The position numbers were made by a program, and so were the translations under genes. From Tersicoccus sp. Bi-70 (GTDB lineage: Bacteria; Actinomycetota; Actinomycetes; Actinomycetales; Micrococcaceae), in the NCBI RefSeq assembly GCF_001968825.1, contig NZ_MIEU01000002.1, positions 1-64,000 of the forward strand: DNA of 64,000 nucleotides, in the 5' to 3' direction. Shown here piece after piece: positions 27,020-34,483 of the stretch (positions within the stretch are counted from its first letter, which is position 1; every line of letters starts with the position of its first letter). The notes under the pieces are model-generated. The model did no database searches. It saw nothing but the letters and a program-made list of their open reading frames with translations, and was not told the origin of the DNA.

Positions 27020-28030
27020 GTGCCCCGCCCCGCCCGCTCGCTGTCCGTGCTCGTCGTCGCCGCTCTGCTCCTGCCGCTGGCCGCGTGCAGCGCGGATGGC
27101 GGTACCACCGGTGCCGGTGCCGCGTCCTCCGGCGGCGACGGCCGGGTCCAGGTGGTCGCGTCCACCGACGTGTACGGGGACATCGCCGCGACCGTCGGCG
27201 GCGACGCCGTTGCGGTGACCTCGCTGATCAACCGGCCGGACCAGGACCCCCATTCGTACGAGGCGACGGTGCGGGACCGCCTCGCGGTCTCGAAGGCCGA
27301 CCTCGTGATCGTCAACGGCGGGGGATACGACCCGTTCATGGACGCGCTCGTCGCGGCGGACCACGTGGCCGGCGACGCCGTGATCGACGCGGTGGCGACG
27401 TCGGGCCTGGAGGAGAACGGGACGAGCGGCACGGGCAGCGCCGGCGCGGGTTCGTCGTCGGACGCCCACGCGGGTCACGATCACGGCGCGTTCAACGAGC
27501 ACGTCTGGTACAGCCTGCCGACGGCGGAGAAGCTGGTCGCCGCGATCCGGGACAAGCTCACCGCGGAGCGGCCGTCCGAGGCAAAGGCATTCACCACCAA
27601 CGCCGCCGCCCTGACGTCGAGGATCAGCGCCCTGCGGGATCGGCTGGCCGCGGTGCGGACGAGCGTGCAGCAGGACGGCGCGACCCACGACGTCGCCATC
27701 ACCGAGCCCGTCCCCCTGTACCTGCTCGAGGATGCCGGTCTGCACAACGTGACCCCGCCCGCGTTCACCGCGGCCGTCGAGGACGGCGGCGATGTCTCCC
27801 CGGCCGACCTGAACACCGTGCGCGCGCTGATGCAGCAGGAAAAGGTCGCGCTGCTGGCGTACAACACCCAGTCCGAGAGCGAGCAGACGCGGGCCGTGGC
27901 CACGGCGGCGAGGAGTGCGGGCGTGCCGATCGCCGACTTCACCGAGACCCTGCCCGAGGGCACGCACTACGCTGACTGGATGTCCTCGAACATCGGCGCC
28001 GTCGAGTCCGCGCTCCGGACGCAGCGGTGA
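27020..28030 (+). CDS. metal ABC transporter substrate-binding lipoprotein (ZnuA-like)
   Basis: A 336-residue cluster-9 binding lipoprotein. The signal peptide ends in the lipobox LAAC (Cys23). Metal ligands of the family are expected at His in DPHSYEAT and His in EHVWYSLP, with later residues TEPVPLY. A His/Asp-rich loop (DAHAGHDHGAFNEH) is typical of zinc binders. It is anchored outside the membrane and passes Zn2+ (or Mn2+) to the permease. GTG 27020 has GAGG 6 nt upstream. It overlaps the ATPase gene by GTGA. Zinc is favoured by the His-rich loop and the Zur-like gene nearby. Confidence 0.9.
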   Translation: MPRPARSLSVLVVAALLLPLAACSADGGTTGAGAASSGGDGRVQVVASTDVYGDIAATVGGDAVAVTSLINRPDQDPHSYEATVRDRLAVSKADLVIVNGGGYDPFMDALVAADHVAGDAVIDAVATSGLEENGTSGTGSAGAGSSSDAHAGHDHGAFNEHVWYSLPTAEKLVAAIRDKLTAERPSEAKAFTTNAAALTSRISALRDRLAAVRTSVQQDGATHDVAITEPVPLYLLEDAGLHNVTPPAFTAAVEDGGDVSPADLNTVRALMQQEKVALLAYNTQSESEQTRAVATAARSAGVPIADFTETLPEGTHYADWMSSNIGAVESALRTQR

Positions 28031-28836
28031 GTCCGGCCGCCCGACTGGACGGAGCCACCCTCTCCTTCGGCGACCGCCGCATCTTCGACGGCCTGGACCT
28101 GACGGTCGAGCCCGGGGAGTTCCTCGCGGTCCTCGGCCCCAACGGCTCGGGCAAGACGACCCTGCTGCGTACCCTGCTCGGGCTGCAGCACCTCGACGCC
28201 GGCACCGTGACCGTCGACGGGCACGCGCCCGGCCGCGCCTCCTCCCGCACCGGGTACATCCCGCAGCAGCGTCCGTTCGCCCCCTACACGCCGCTGCGCG
28301 CCCGCGATCTGGTCGGTCTCGGGCTGGACGGCACCCGCCTCGGACTGCGGCTGAAGCGGCGGGAGCACGCGCGCCGGGTCGACGACCTGCTGGCGCGGGT
28401 GGGGGCGACGGCGTGGGCGGACGCCCCCGTCGGGGCGCTCTCGGGCGGCGAGCAGCAGCGCTTGCGGGTGGCGCAGGCGCTGGCCACCCGGCCGCGGCTG
28501 CTGCTGTGCGACGAGCCGCTGCTCTCCCTGGACCTCAAGCACCAGCAGGCGGTCGCCGAGCTGATCGACCGGCAGCGGACCGAGCAGGGCAGCGCCGTCG
28601 TCTTCGTCACCCACGAGATCAACCCGATCCTCGACCACGTGGACCGGGTGCTGTACCTGGTCGGCGGCCGGTTCCGGCTGGGCACCCCGGCCGAGGTGCT
28701 GCGCACCGACGTGCTCTCCGACATGTACGGATCCCGCGTCGAGGTGATCGAGACCGGTGGCCGGCTCGTGGTCGTCGGACTGCCCGACGCGACCACCCAC
28801 CACCACCACGACTTCGACACGGACGAGGAGGACTGA
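28027..28836 (+). CDS. metal ABC transporter ATP-binding protein (ZnuC-like)
   Basis: A 269-residue ABC ATPase. Walker A is GPNGSGKTT, the signature is LSGGEQQRL, Walker B is LLLCDEPLLSLDL, and the switch His is in FVTHE. It powers metal import by the permease encoded next. The C-terminus is His-rich (TTHHHHDFD), possibly a metal-buffering tail. The GTG at 28027 overlaps the binding-protein stop by 4 bp, and the permease gene follows after 1 bp. Confidence 0.92.
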   Translation: MSPAARLDGATLSFGDRRIFDGLDLTVEPGEFLAVLGPNGSGKTTLLRTLLGLQHLDAGTVTVDGHAPGRASSRTGYIPQQRPFAPYTPLRARDLVGLGLDGTRLGLRLKRREHARRVDDLLARVGATAWADAPVGALSGGEQQRLRVAQALATRPRLLLCDEPLLSLDLKHQQAVAELIDRQRTEQGSAVVFVTHEINPILDHVDRVLYLVGGRFRLGTPAEVLRTDVLSDMYGSRVEVIETGGRLVVVGLPDATTHHHHDFDTDEED

Positions 28837-28837
28837 C

Positions 28838-29746
28838 GTGGACGCCGACGCCCTCTGGGGTTCGATCATCAACTTCTCCGACTACGGCGAGCTGCTGCCC
28901 CTGGTGACCACCTCGCTGATCGCCGCCGCCGTCCTCGGCCTGGTCGGCGGCCTGATCGGGGTGTTCGTGATGATGCGCGACCTCGCATTCGCCGTGCACG
29001 GCATCGCCGAGCTCTCCTTCGCCGGTGCCGCGTTCGCCCTGCTGATCGGCGTCAACGTCGTCGCGGGTTCCCTCGTCGGGTCGGTGCTCGCCGCCGTCGT
29101 CCTCGGCCTGATGGGCGTGCGCGCCCGGGACCGCAACTCCACCATCGGGGTGCTGATGCCGTTCGGCCTGGGCCTCGGCATCCTGTTCCTCTCCCTCTAC
29201 CAGGGCCGGTCCGCCAACAAGTTCGGGCTGCTGACGGGACAGATCGTCGCCGTCGAGGCGGTGCAGCTGCAGTGGCTGCTCGTCGTCGCGGTGATCGTGC
29301 TCGCCGGTCTGGCCCTGCTGTGGCGTCCGCTCATGTTCGCCAGCGCGGACCCGGACATGGCGGCCGCCCGCGGCCTGCCGGTCGGGCTGCTGTCGGTGGC
29401 GTTCATGGTGCTGCTCGGGCTCTCCGTGGCGCTGTCCATCCAGGTGGTCGGGGCCCTGCTCGTGCTCTCGCTGCTGATCACGCCCGCGGCCGCCGCGCTG
29501 CGGGTGACGTCGACGCCGTGGCTGGTGGCCGTGCTGAGCGTGGTGTTCGGCGTGACGGCCGCGGTGGGGGGCATCCTGCTCGCCCTCGGTGGGACGATCC
29601 CGATCAGCCCCTACGTCACGACGATCTCGTTCCTGATCTACCTGGTGTGCCGCGCGACCGGCGCAGTGCGGGAACGCCGTGGCGGCCGGGCGGGGAGTCG
29701 GCGAGCGGTGGAGCCGGCGCCCGACGACGTCGTCGCCGTCCCCTGA
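28838..29746 (+). CDS. metal ABC transporter permease (ABC-3 family, ZnuB-like)
   Basis: A 302-residue permease of the ABC-3 (zinc/manganese) family, with about eight hydrophobic segments. The coupling region has the usual MVLLGLSVALSIQVVGALLVLSLLITPAA block. GTG 28838 is fixed by GAGGAGG about 6 nt upstream; earlier codons in the frame lie inside the ATPase gene. It ends in a charged Arg/Gly-rich tail and is convergent with the Zur-like gene 47 bp away. Confidence 0.92.
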   Translation: MDADALWGSIINFSDYGELLPLVTTSLIAAAVLGLVGGLIGVFVMMRDLAFAVHGIAELSFAGAAFALLIGVNVVAGSLVGSVLAAVVLGLMGVRARDRNSTIGVLMPFGLGLGILFLSLYQGRSANKFGLLTGQIVAVEAVQLQWLLVVAVIVLAGLALLWRPLMFASADPDMAAARGLPVGLLSVAFMVLLGLSVALSIQVVGALLVLSLLITPAAAALRVTSTPWLVAVLSVVFGVTAAVGGILLALGGTIPISPYVTTISFLIYLVCRATGAVRERRGGRAGSRRAVEPAPDDVVAVP

Positions 29747-29793
29747 CACCGACCCTCACTCGCGCCCCGGCCATCAGGGTTGCGGGGCTGAGC

Positions 29794-30237
29794 TCAGCGG
29801 CGTTCGGCGGAGCAGCGCGGGCAGAGCCCGAACACCTCGACGGTGTGCTCCACGGCGGTGAACCCGTTCTCGGCGGCGATCCGCTCGGCCCACGACTCGA
29901 TGGCGGGCGCCTGCACCTCGACCACCTTGCCGCACACGCGGCAGACCAGATGGTGGTGGTGGACGGAGACCTCGCAGCGGCGGTAGACGGCTTCACCGTC
30001 CGCCGCGCGCAGCACGTCCACCCGGCCGTCGTCGGCCATCGACTGCAGCACCCGGTACGCGGTCGCGAGGGAGACCCGCTCGCCACGCTCGGTGAGGATG
30101 CGGTGCAGCTCCTGGGTGCTGACGAAGTCGTCCAGCTCGTCCAGCGCACGCGAGACCGCGGCACGCTGACGGGTGTTTCGCTCCGGCGGACGCGAGGCCG
30201 AGGCGTCCGCGGCGGGTGAGGACGAAGGGCTCGACAC
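29794..30237 (-). CDS. zur: Fur-family regulator, probably Zur
   Basis: A 147-residue Fur-family repressor. The winged helix is VSTQELHRILTERGERVSLATAYRVLQSM. A regulatory His run (VHHHHLVC, residues 92-99) follows, and two CxxC pairs (C99/C102 and C139/C142) form the structural zinc site. Its position beside a zinc ABC transporter makes Zur the likely subtype. The GTG at 30237 has AGGAGG upstream (GCAGGAGGCATCCACCC). The first 20 residues are a Ser/Ala-rich extension. Confidence 0.85.
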   Translation of the reverse strand: MSSPSSSPAADASASRPPERNTRQRAAVSRALDELDDFVSTQELHRILTERGERVSLATAYRVLQSMADDGRVDVLRAADGEAVYRRCEVSVHHHHLVCRVCGKVVEVQAPAIESWAERIAAENGFTAVEHTVEVFGLCPRCSAERR

Positions 30238-30344
30238 GGGTGGATGCCTCCTGCGGCGGGAAAACTGCTCCGTCGAGCCTAGCAGCGCGACCCTGCCGTT
30301 CCCCGGCCCGGCGGACCACCCCGGCAGGCCGACGTGACGCTGGT

Positions 30345-30350
30345 TACGCT
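30345..30350 (+). promoter_or_regulatory. -10 box TACGCT, leaderless start of the MBL gene
   Basis: TACGCT is followed by 6 bp and then the ATG at 30357. Confidence 0.5.
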
Positions 30351-30356
30351 GGGGAC

Positions 30357-31016
30357 ATGCAGCTGACGAAGTACACCCATTCCTGCGTCCGGCTCGAGGA
30401 TCACGGGGCGGTGCTGGTCATCGATCCCGGCTCGTTCTCCGAGGTGGACACCGCGCTGGCGGGCGCCGACGCCGTCCTGATCACGCACGAGCATCCCGAC
30501 CACGTGGTGCCCGAGACGCTGCTCGCCGCGCTCGCGGCCGCGCCGGAGCTGACCGTCCACGCGCCGGCGTCGGTGGCCGGCAAGCTTCGGGCCGACGCCG
30601 ACGCCGCTGTGGCCGACCGGATCACGACGGCCGAGCCGGGAACGACGTTCGACGTCGCCGGCTTCTCGGTGCGGACCGTCGGTGGGCAGCACGCGCTGAT
30701 CCACCCGCGCATCCCGATGGTCGCGAACATCGGCTACGTCATCGACGGCTCCGTCTATCACCCGGGCGACTGCTTCATCGTCCCGGACGGCGACGCCGTG
30801 ACGACGCTGCTCGTGCCGCTGCACGCCCCGTGGTCCAAGACCGCCGAGGTGATCGACTTCGCCATCGCCGTCCGGGCGCCGCGGGCCGTCCCGATCCACG
30901 ACGCCCTGCTGACCGACACAGGCCGCGGCATGGCCGAGACCCACCTGGGCACCCACGCCGGTGCCTACGGCGTCTCCGTCGAGCACCTGGACCCGGGCCA
31001 GAGCATCGAGGTCTGA
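30357..31016 (+). CDS. MBL-fold metal-dependent hydrolase
   Basis: A 219-residue metallo-beta-lactamase-fold protein. The HxHxDH motif is H44, H46, D48, H49 (THEHPDHV), with further ligands at GGQHALIH, HPGDCF and PIHDALL. The opening MQLTKYTHSCVRLEDHG resembles the UlaG-like group of cytoplasmic hydrolases, whose substrates vary. The leaderless ATG follows TACGCT by 6 bp. The gene stands alone between the Zur and CorA genes. Confidence 0.87.
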   Translation: MQLTKYTHSCVRLEDHGAVLVIDPGSFSEVDTALAGADAVLITHEHPDHVVPETLLAALAAAPELTVHAPASVAGKLRADADAAVADRITTAEPGTTFDVAGFSVRTVGGQHALIHPRIPMVANIGYVIDGSVYHPGDCFIVPDGDAVTTLLVPLHAPWSKTAEVIDFAIAVRAPRAVPIHDALLTDTGRGMAETHLGTHAGAYGVSVEHLDPGQSIEV

Positions 31017-31076
31017 CCCGCGGTGAGCGAGCCGCGACCGGGGGTTCACCTGCACGGACGCGTCCGCGCGTCGGCC

Positions 31077-31082
31077 TAGGCT
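31077..31082 (+). promoter_or_regulatory. -10 box TAGGCT, leaderless start of the corA-like gene
   Basis: TAGGCT is followed by 6 bp and then the ATG at 31089. Confidence 0.55.
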
Positions 31083-31088
31083 GACCCC

Positions 31089-32153
31089 ATGCTCAACGCG
31101 AGGGTGTTCCGGAACGGCCGGCACGAGGACCGCCGGCTCGACGTGGACGAGGTCGCCGCCCTGTCCCGGGACCCTGACGCGTGCGTGTGGGTGTGCCTGC
31201 CGGCGGGACGAACCGACGACGTCCGCCGCCTGCTGCCGGCGCTCGGCGTGCACCAGCTCGCCGTCGAGGACGTCGTGACCGAGCACCAGCGGCCCAAGCT
31301 GGAGCGCTATGCGGACCACCTGTTCCTCAACGCGTACGCGGTGCGCACCGAGCAGGGGCGCGGGGGCAACCGGATGCCGACGCTGGCGTTGACGGAGGTG
31401 TCGGTGGTGATCCGCCGCAACGTCCTGATCGTGCTCGCGGAGGACGACGGCTTCGACGCCGACGACGTGCTCAGCCGCGCGAGCGACAACGAGGAACTGG
31501 CCGGGACCGGCGTGTGGCGGCTCGTGCACGCCCTCGTCGACTACCTCGCCGACAGTCAGCTGGCCGCCGCCGAACAGCTTGACGAGGCGGCCGACTCCCT
31601 CGGCGACGACCTCTTCGCGGAGGACGACGGCTCGCCCCGGCGATCGCTGCAGCGCAACGGCTTCGTGCTGCACAAGACCATCGTCGCGCTGCGCCGGGTG
31701 CTGGTGCCGATGCGCGAGGTGACGGCGACGCTGCTGCGGCACGTGCACGAGGACGCCGCCAACGGCGACGGCGGGGACTCGACGGCCACCGGGGGCCGGC
31801 CGCCGCAGGACGAGAAGAAGGCGCAGAAGCTCGCCGAACTCGCTGCCTACCTGCAGGACGTCAACGACCACGTGCTGCGCGCGATCGACTGGACCGAGTC
31901 CGCCCGGGACATGTCCACGACGGTCCTGCAGACGCACCTGACCATCCAGGGCAACACCCTCAACGTCGTGATGAAGAAGGTGACGAGCTGGGCCGCCATC
32001 ATCGCCGTACCCACCCTGATCACCGGCTTCTACGGGATGAATGTGCCCTACCCGGGCTTCGACACGGTCTCCGGGGTCGTCGTCGCGTGCCTGCTCATCG
32101 TGGTGTGCTCCGGCGCGCTGTGGTGGCAGTTCCGGCGGCGGGACTGGCTGTGA
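31089..32153 (+). CDS. CorA-family divalent cation transporter
   Basis: A 354-residue CorA/MIT-family channel. The signature YGMNVPYPG (GMN at 316-318) follows the first of two C-terminal membrane helices, and the long N-terminal part is the cytoplasmic funnel. An acidic/Gly insertion (about 220-240, NGDGGDSTATGG) interrupts the helical stalk. It imports Mg2+, Co2+ or Ni2+ as a pentamer. No Shine-Dalgarno is seen; a TAGGCT -10 box 6 bp upstream indicates a leaderless mRNA. The next gene starts 40 bp downstream with its own Shine-Dalgarno. Confidence 0.9.
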   Translation: MLNARVFRNGRHEDRRLDVDEVAALSRDPDACVWVCLPAGRTDDVRRLLPALGVHQLAVEDVVTEHQRPKLERYADHLFLNAYAVRTEQGRGGNRMPTLALTEVSVVIRRNVLIVLAEDDGFDADDVLSRASDNEELAGTGVWRLVHALVDYLADSQLAAAEQLDEAADSLGDDLFAEDDGSPRRSLQRNGFVLHKTIVALRRVLVPMREVTATLLRHVHEDAANGDGGDSTATGGRPPQDEKKAQKLAELAAYLQDVNDHVLRAIDWTESARDMSTTVLQTHLTIQGNTLNVVMKKVTSWAAIIAVPTLITGFYGMNVPYPGFDTVSGVVVACLLIVVCSGALWWQFRRRDWL

Positions 32154-32193
32154 AGCACCGGGCGACGATGACCGACGACGACGGAGGACTGCG

Positions 32194-33054
32194 ATGACGG
32201 AACGACCCGATGACCTGATCTCCGCGACGGAGCTGGCCGCGGGGCTCGCCGCCCCGCCCCCCGGTGGCGGGCGCGTCGTGCTGCTGGACGTGCGGTGGAA
32301 GCTCGGCGACCCCCACGGGGCCGACCACTACCGCGACGGCCACCTGCCCGGCGCCGTGTACGTGGACCTCGACCGTGAGCTCTCCGGGGAGCCGACCGCC
32401 ACCTCCGGACGTCACCCGCTGCCCGACCCGGAGCGGTTCGAGGCGGCGGTCCGCGGGTGGGGCGTGAACGACGGCGACACCGTCGTCGCCTACGACGACG
32501 CCGGCGGCTTCGGCTCGGCGCGCGCCTGGTGGTTGCTCCGGCACGCGGGTCACGACGACGTCCGGGTCCTCGACGGGGGACTGGGCGCCTGGATCGCGGC
32601 CGGCCACCCGATCGAGCAGGGAACGGTGACGCCGGAACCGGGCACCGTCGGCCTGAGCTGGGGCCGGATGCCGGTCGTGGAGCTGCCCGACGTCGACGCG
32701 GCCGCCCGCGACGGGGTGCTCCTGGATGCCCGCGCGGGGGAGCGGTACCGCGGCGAGACGGAGCCGGTGGACCCGAAGGCCGGACACATCCCGGGGGCGC
32801 TCAGCGCCCCGACCGCGGACAACGTGACGGCGGAGGGGACGATGCTGCCGGCGGACGCGCTGCGGTCTCGCTTCGACGCGCTCGGCGTCACCGGCGCGGT
32901 TCCGGTCACCGCCTACTGCGGGTCCGGGGTGAGCGCCGCGCAGGAGGTGCTGGCGCTGCGCCGGGCCGGCATCGACGCGGCGCTGTTCCCGGGGTCGTGG
33001 TCGCAGTACGCGGCGACGGACCGGCCCGTGGCGACCGGCGTCGAGCCGGGCTGA
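32194..33054 (+). CDS. sulfurtransferase (two rhodanese domains)
   Basis: A 286-residue thiosulfate/3-mercaptopyruvate sulfurtransferase. The N-terminal rhodanese domain is inactive (VVAYDDAGGFGSARAWW). The C-terminal one carries the active Cys loop (AYCGSGVSAA). Homologues move sulfane sulfur from thiosulfate or mercaptopyruvate to acceptors; the CGSGVS loop favours the 3-mercaptopyruvate group in some classifications. ATG 32194 follows GGAGG by about 7 nt. The last 12 codons and the stop lie inside an imperfect 81-bp tandem duplication, so the C-terminus may have been remodelled. Confidence 0.9.
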   Translation: MTERPDDLISATELAAGLAAPPPGGGRVVLLDVRWKLGDPHGADHYRDGHLPGAVYVDLDRELSGEPTATSGRHPLPDPERFEAAVRGWGVNDGDTVVAYDDAGGFGSARAWWLLRHAGHDDVRVLDGGLGAWIAAGHPIEQGTVTPEPGTVGLSWGRMPVVELPDVDAAARDGVLLDARAGERYRGETEPVDPKAGHIPGALSAPTADNVTAEGTMLPADALRSRFDALGVTGAVPVTAYCGSGVSAAQEVLALRRAGIDAALFPGSWSQYAATDRPVATGVEPG

Positions 33055-33179
33055 GGGTGCGCGACGCGCGTCGCTGAGTCAGCCGCGTCCGCGGCCTCGG
33101 ACCGCCGCGTGGCGACCGGCGGCGATCCGGGCTGAGACCGCGCGGCGCGTCCCGCCGCTGATTCAGCCGCGTCCGCGGC
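33017..33179 (+). repeat. imperfect 81-bp tandem duplication over a gene's 3' end
   Basis: Copy 1 (33017-33097) contains the last codons and the stop of the sulfurtransferase gene. Copy 2 (33098-33179) repeats it with roughly 80% identity by eye, including a second in-register stop. Confidence 0.75.
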
Positions 33180-33453
33180 AGACACCGCGCTCGCTGAGGA
33201 CCGTTCTGGCGCAGAACCGGCTGACTCACCGCGGAGTGGGTCCGGCGTGCATCGAGGAGGCTCGGCGCCGTCGGCTGAGCCGCCGGGGTGGTCGGTGCGT
33301 GCTCTGCCGTGAGTCCGTCGGTTGTGCCCGCGCGCCCCGGTCATTGGCCACGGCCTGGGGGCGGTACCGACGGACTCACCGAGTTGTCGCCGCTGCACGA
33401 TGGTCGCTGGCCAACCGTGGCGCCGTCGGCCGCGGCGCCGGTAGCGTGCCGGT
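33180..33453. other. gene-free stretch with a 14-bp inverted repeat
   Basis: Between the duplication and the HIT gene I find no convincing gene. GTGAGTCCGTCGGT (33309-33322) and its exact inverse ACCGACGGACTCAC (33366-33379) flank a 43-bp centre, and the HIT promoter lies at the right end. Confidence 0.6.
33442..33447 (+). promoter_or_regulatory. -10 box TAGCGT, leaderless start of the HIT gene
   Basis: TAGCGT is followed by 6 bp and then the ATG at 33454. Confidence 0.5.
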
Positions 33454-33972
33454 ATGACCTTCGGACGACCCAAGCCCCCGCAGCCCGGCACTCGGTTCAC
33501 CGCGCAGGACCACTCGGCGGGTGGCGCTCCCGCCGAGAAGGCGGAGCCGACCCTGTTCACCCGGATCATCGACGGCGAGATCCCCGGCGACTTCGTGTGG
33601 AAGGACGACGCCGTCGTCGTGTTCCTCTCGATCGGGCCGCTGGCCGACGGGCACGCGCTCGTCGTGCCGCGGGCCGAGGTGGATGCCTGGACCGACCTGC
33701 CCGCCGACCTGATGTCGCACATCATGGAGGTCGCCCAGATCGTGGGGAAGGCGCAGCTGCAGGCCTTCGACGGGGAGCGGATCGGCGTCATCATCGCCGG
33801 CTTCGAGATCCCGCACACCCACGTCCACGTCTTCCCGGCCACCTCCGAGCAGGAGTTCAGCTTCGCCAACGCTGAGAAGGATCCGGACCGGGATCGGCTG
33901 GCGGCCAACGGCCGGACCCTGCGCGCGGCGCTGCGGAAGGCCGGCCACGAGGCGACCGTCCCGGCGGACTGA
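33454..33972 (+). CDS. HIT family nucleotide-binding protein
   Basis: A 172-residue histidine-triad protein. The HIT motif is HTHVHVF (His at 121, 123 and 125), and the N-terminal strand block LFTRIIDGEIPGDFVWKDD is typical. The family hydrolyses or transfers nucleotides at a P-N or P-O bond (for example AMP-lysine). It carries an unusual N-terminal extension of about 32 residues, Pro/Ala-rich, before the fold. The leaderless ATG is set by TAGCGT 6 bp upstream. Confidence 0.9.
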   Translation: MTFGRPKPPQPGTRFTAQDHSAGGAPAEKAEPTLFTRIIDGEIPGDFVWKDDAVVVFLSIGPLADGHALVVPRAEVDAWTDLPADLMSHIMEVAQIVGKAQLQAFDGERIGVIIAGFEIPHTHVHVFPATSEQEFSFANAEKDPDRDRLAANGRTLRAALRKAGHEATVPAD

Positions 33973-34483
33973 CCTCCGCTCGGGGACCGTCCGTGCCGGC
34001 GCTGCCCGGCACTGGTGGCGCTCCCGACGCCCCGCCCCCCACGTCGAGTGTGCGGTTGACGTCGTCATTCGACGCGAATGGGTGCGTCATCCGTCCACTC
34101 GGCGCGCGTAGCTCTTCGAGTGGACGGACGATGTCGCAAGCTGGCCGGTTTCGCCGCATCTACCGTCCACTCGGCGCACACGGGTCGTCGAGTGGGCGGT
34201 TGACGTCGTTATGAGCCGCGGATGGGTGCGTTATCCGTCCACTCGACGCGAGCACGTCGTCGAGTGGGCGGACGATGTCGCGGAGCGGCCGGTTTCGCCG
34301 CACCAACCGTCCACTCGGCGAGGGGGCAACGTCGAGTGTGCGGTTGACGCTGTCATCGTCGGCGAATGGATGTGTTATCCGTCCACTCGGCGAAGGACGG
34401 TCGTGCCGGGGTACCGACGCCGCGACGCGGCGACCCGCCGTGCAGCGACGCCGCGCGGCAACGCAGCGACGCCGCCCGATCCG
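33973..34483. other. gene-free region dominated by a repeat array
   Basis: About 510 bp between the convergent HIT and hrpA genes hold no gene I can support. Most of it is the 72-bp array (34045-34404); the right end (about 34410-34480) contains shorter repeats of CAGCGACGCCGC. Open frames here are by-products of the repeats. Confidence 0.7.
34045..34404. repeat. five-unit, 72-bp tandem array with palindromic boxes
   Basis: CGAGTG starts at 34045, 34117, 34189, 34261 and 34333, exactly 72 bp apart. Each unit begins with CGAGTGGACGG (or a variant) and carries its inverse, CCGTCCACTCG, about 46 bp later. The 34-35 bp linkers alternate: units 1, 3 and 5 share one linker, and units 2 and 4 share another. 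So the true period is 144 bp with a half-repeat. Confidence 0.9.

Noticed and set aside
33366-33379. Transposon end at the 14-bp inverted repeat
   Set aside because: There is no transposase gene and no target-site duplication around the arms, so a mobile element cannot be supported.
34045-34404. Possible CRISPR array (palindromic repeats of about 37 bp with 35-bp spacers)
   Set aside because: The would-be spacers fall into two alternating families rather than being unique, the repeat centres vary, and no cas genes are present.
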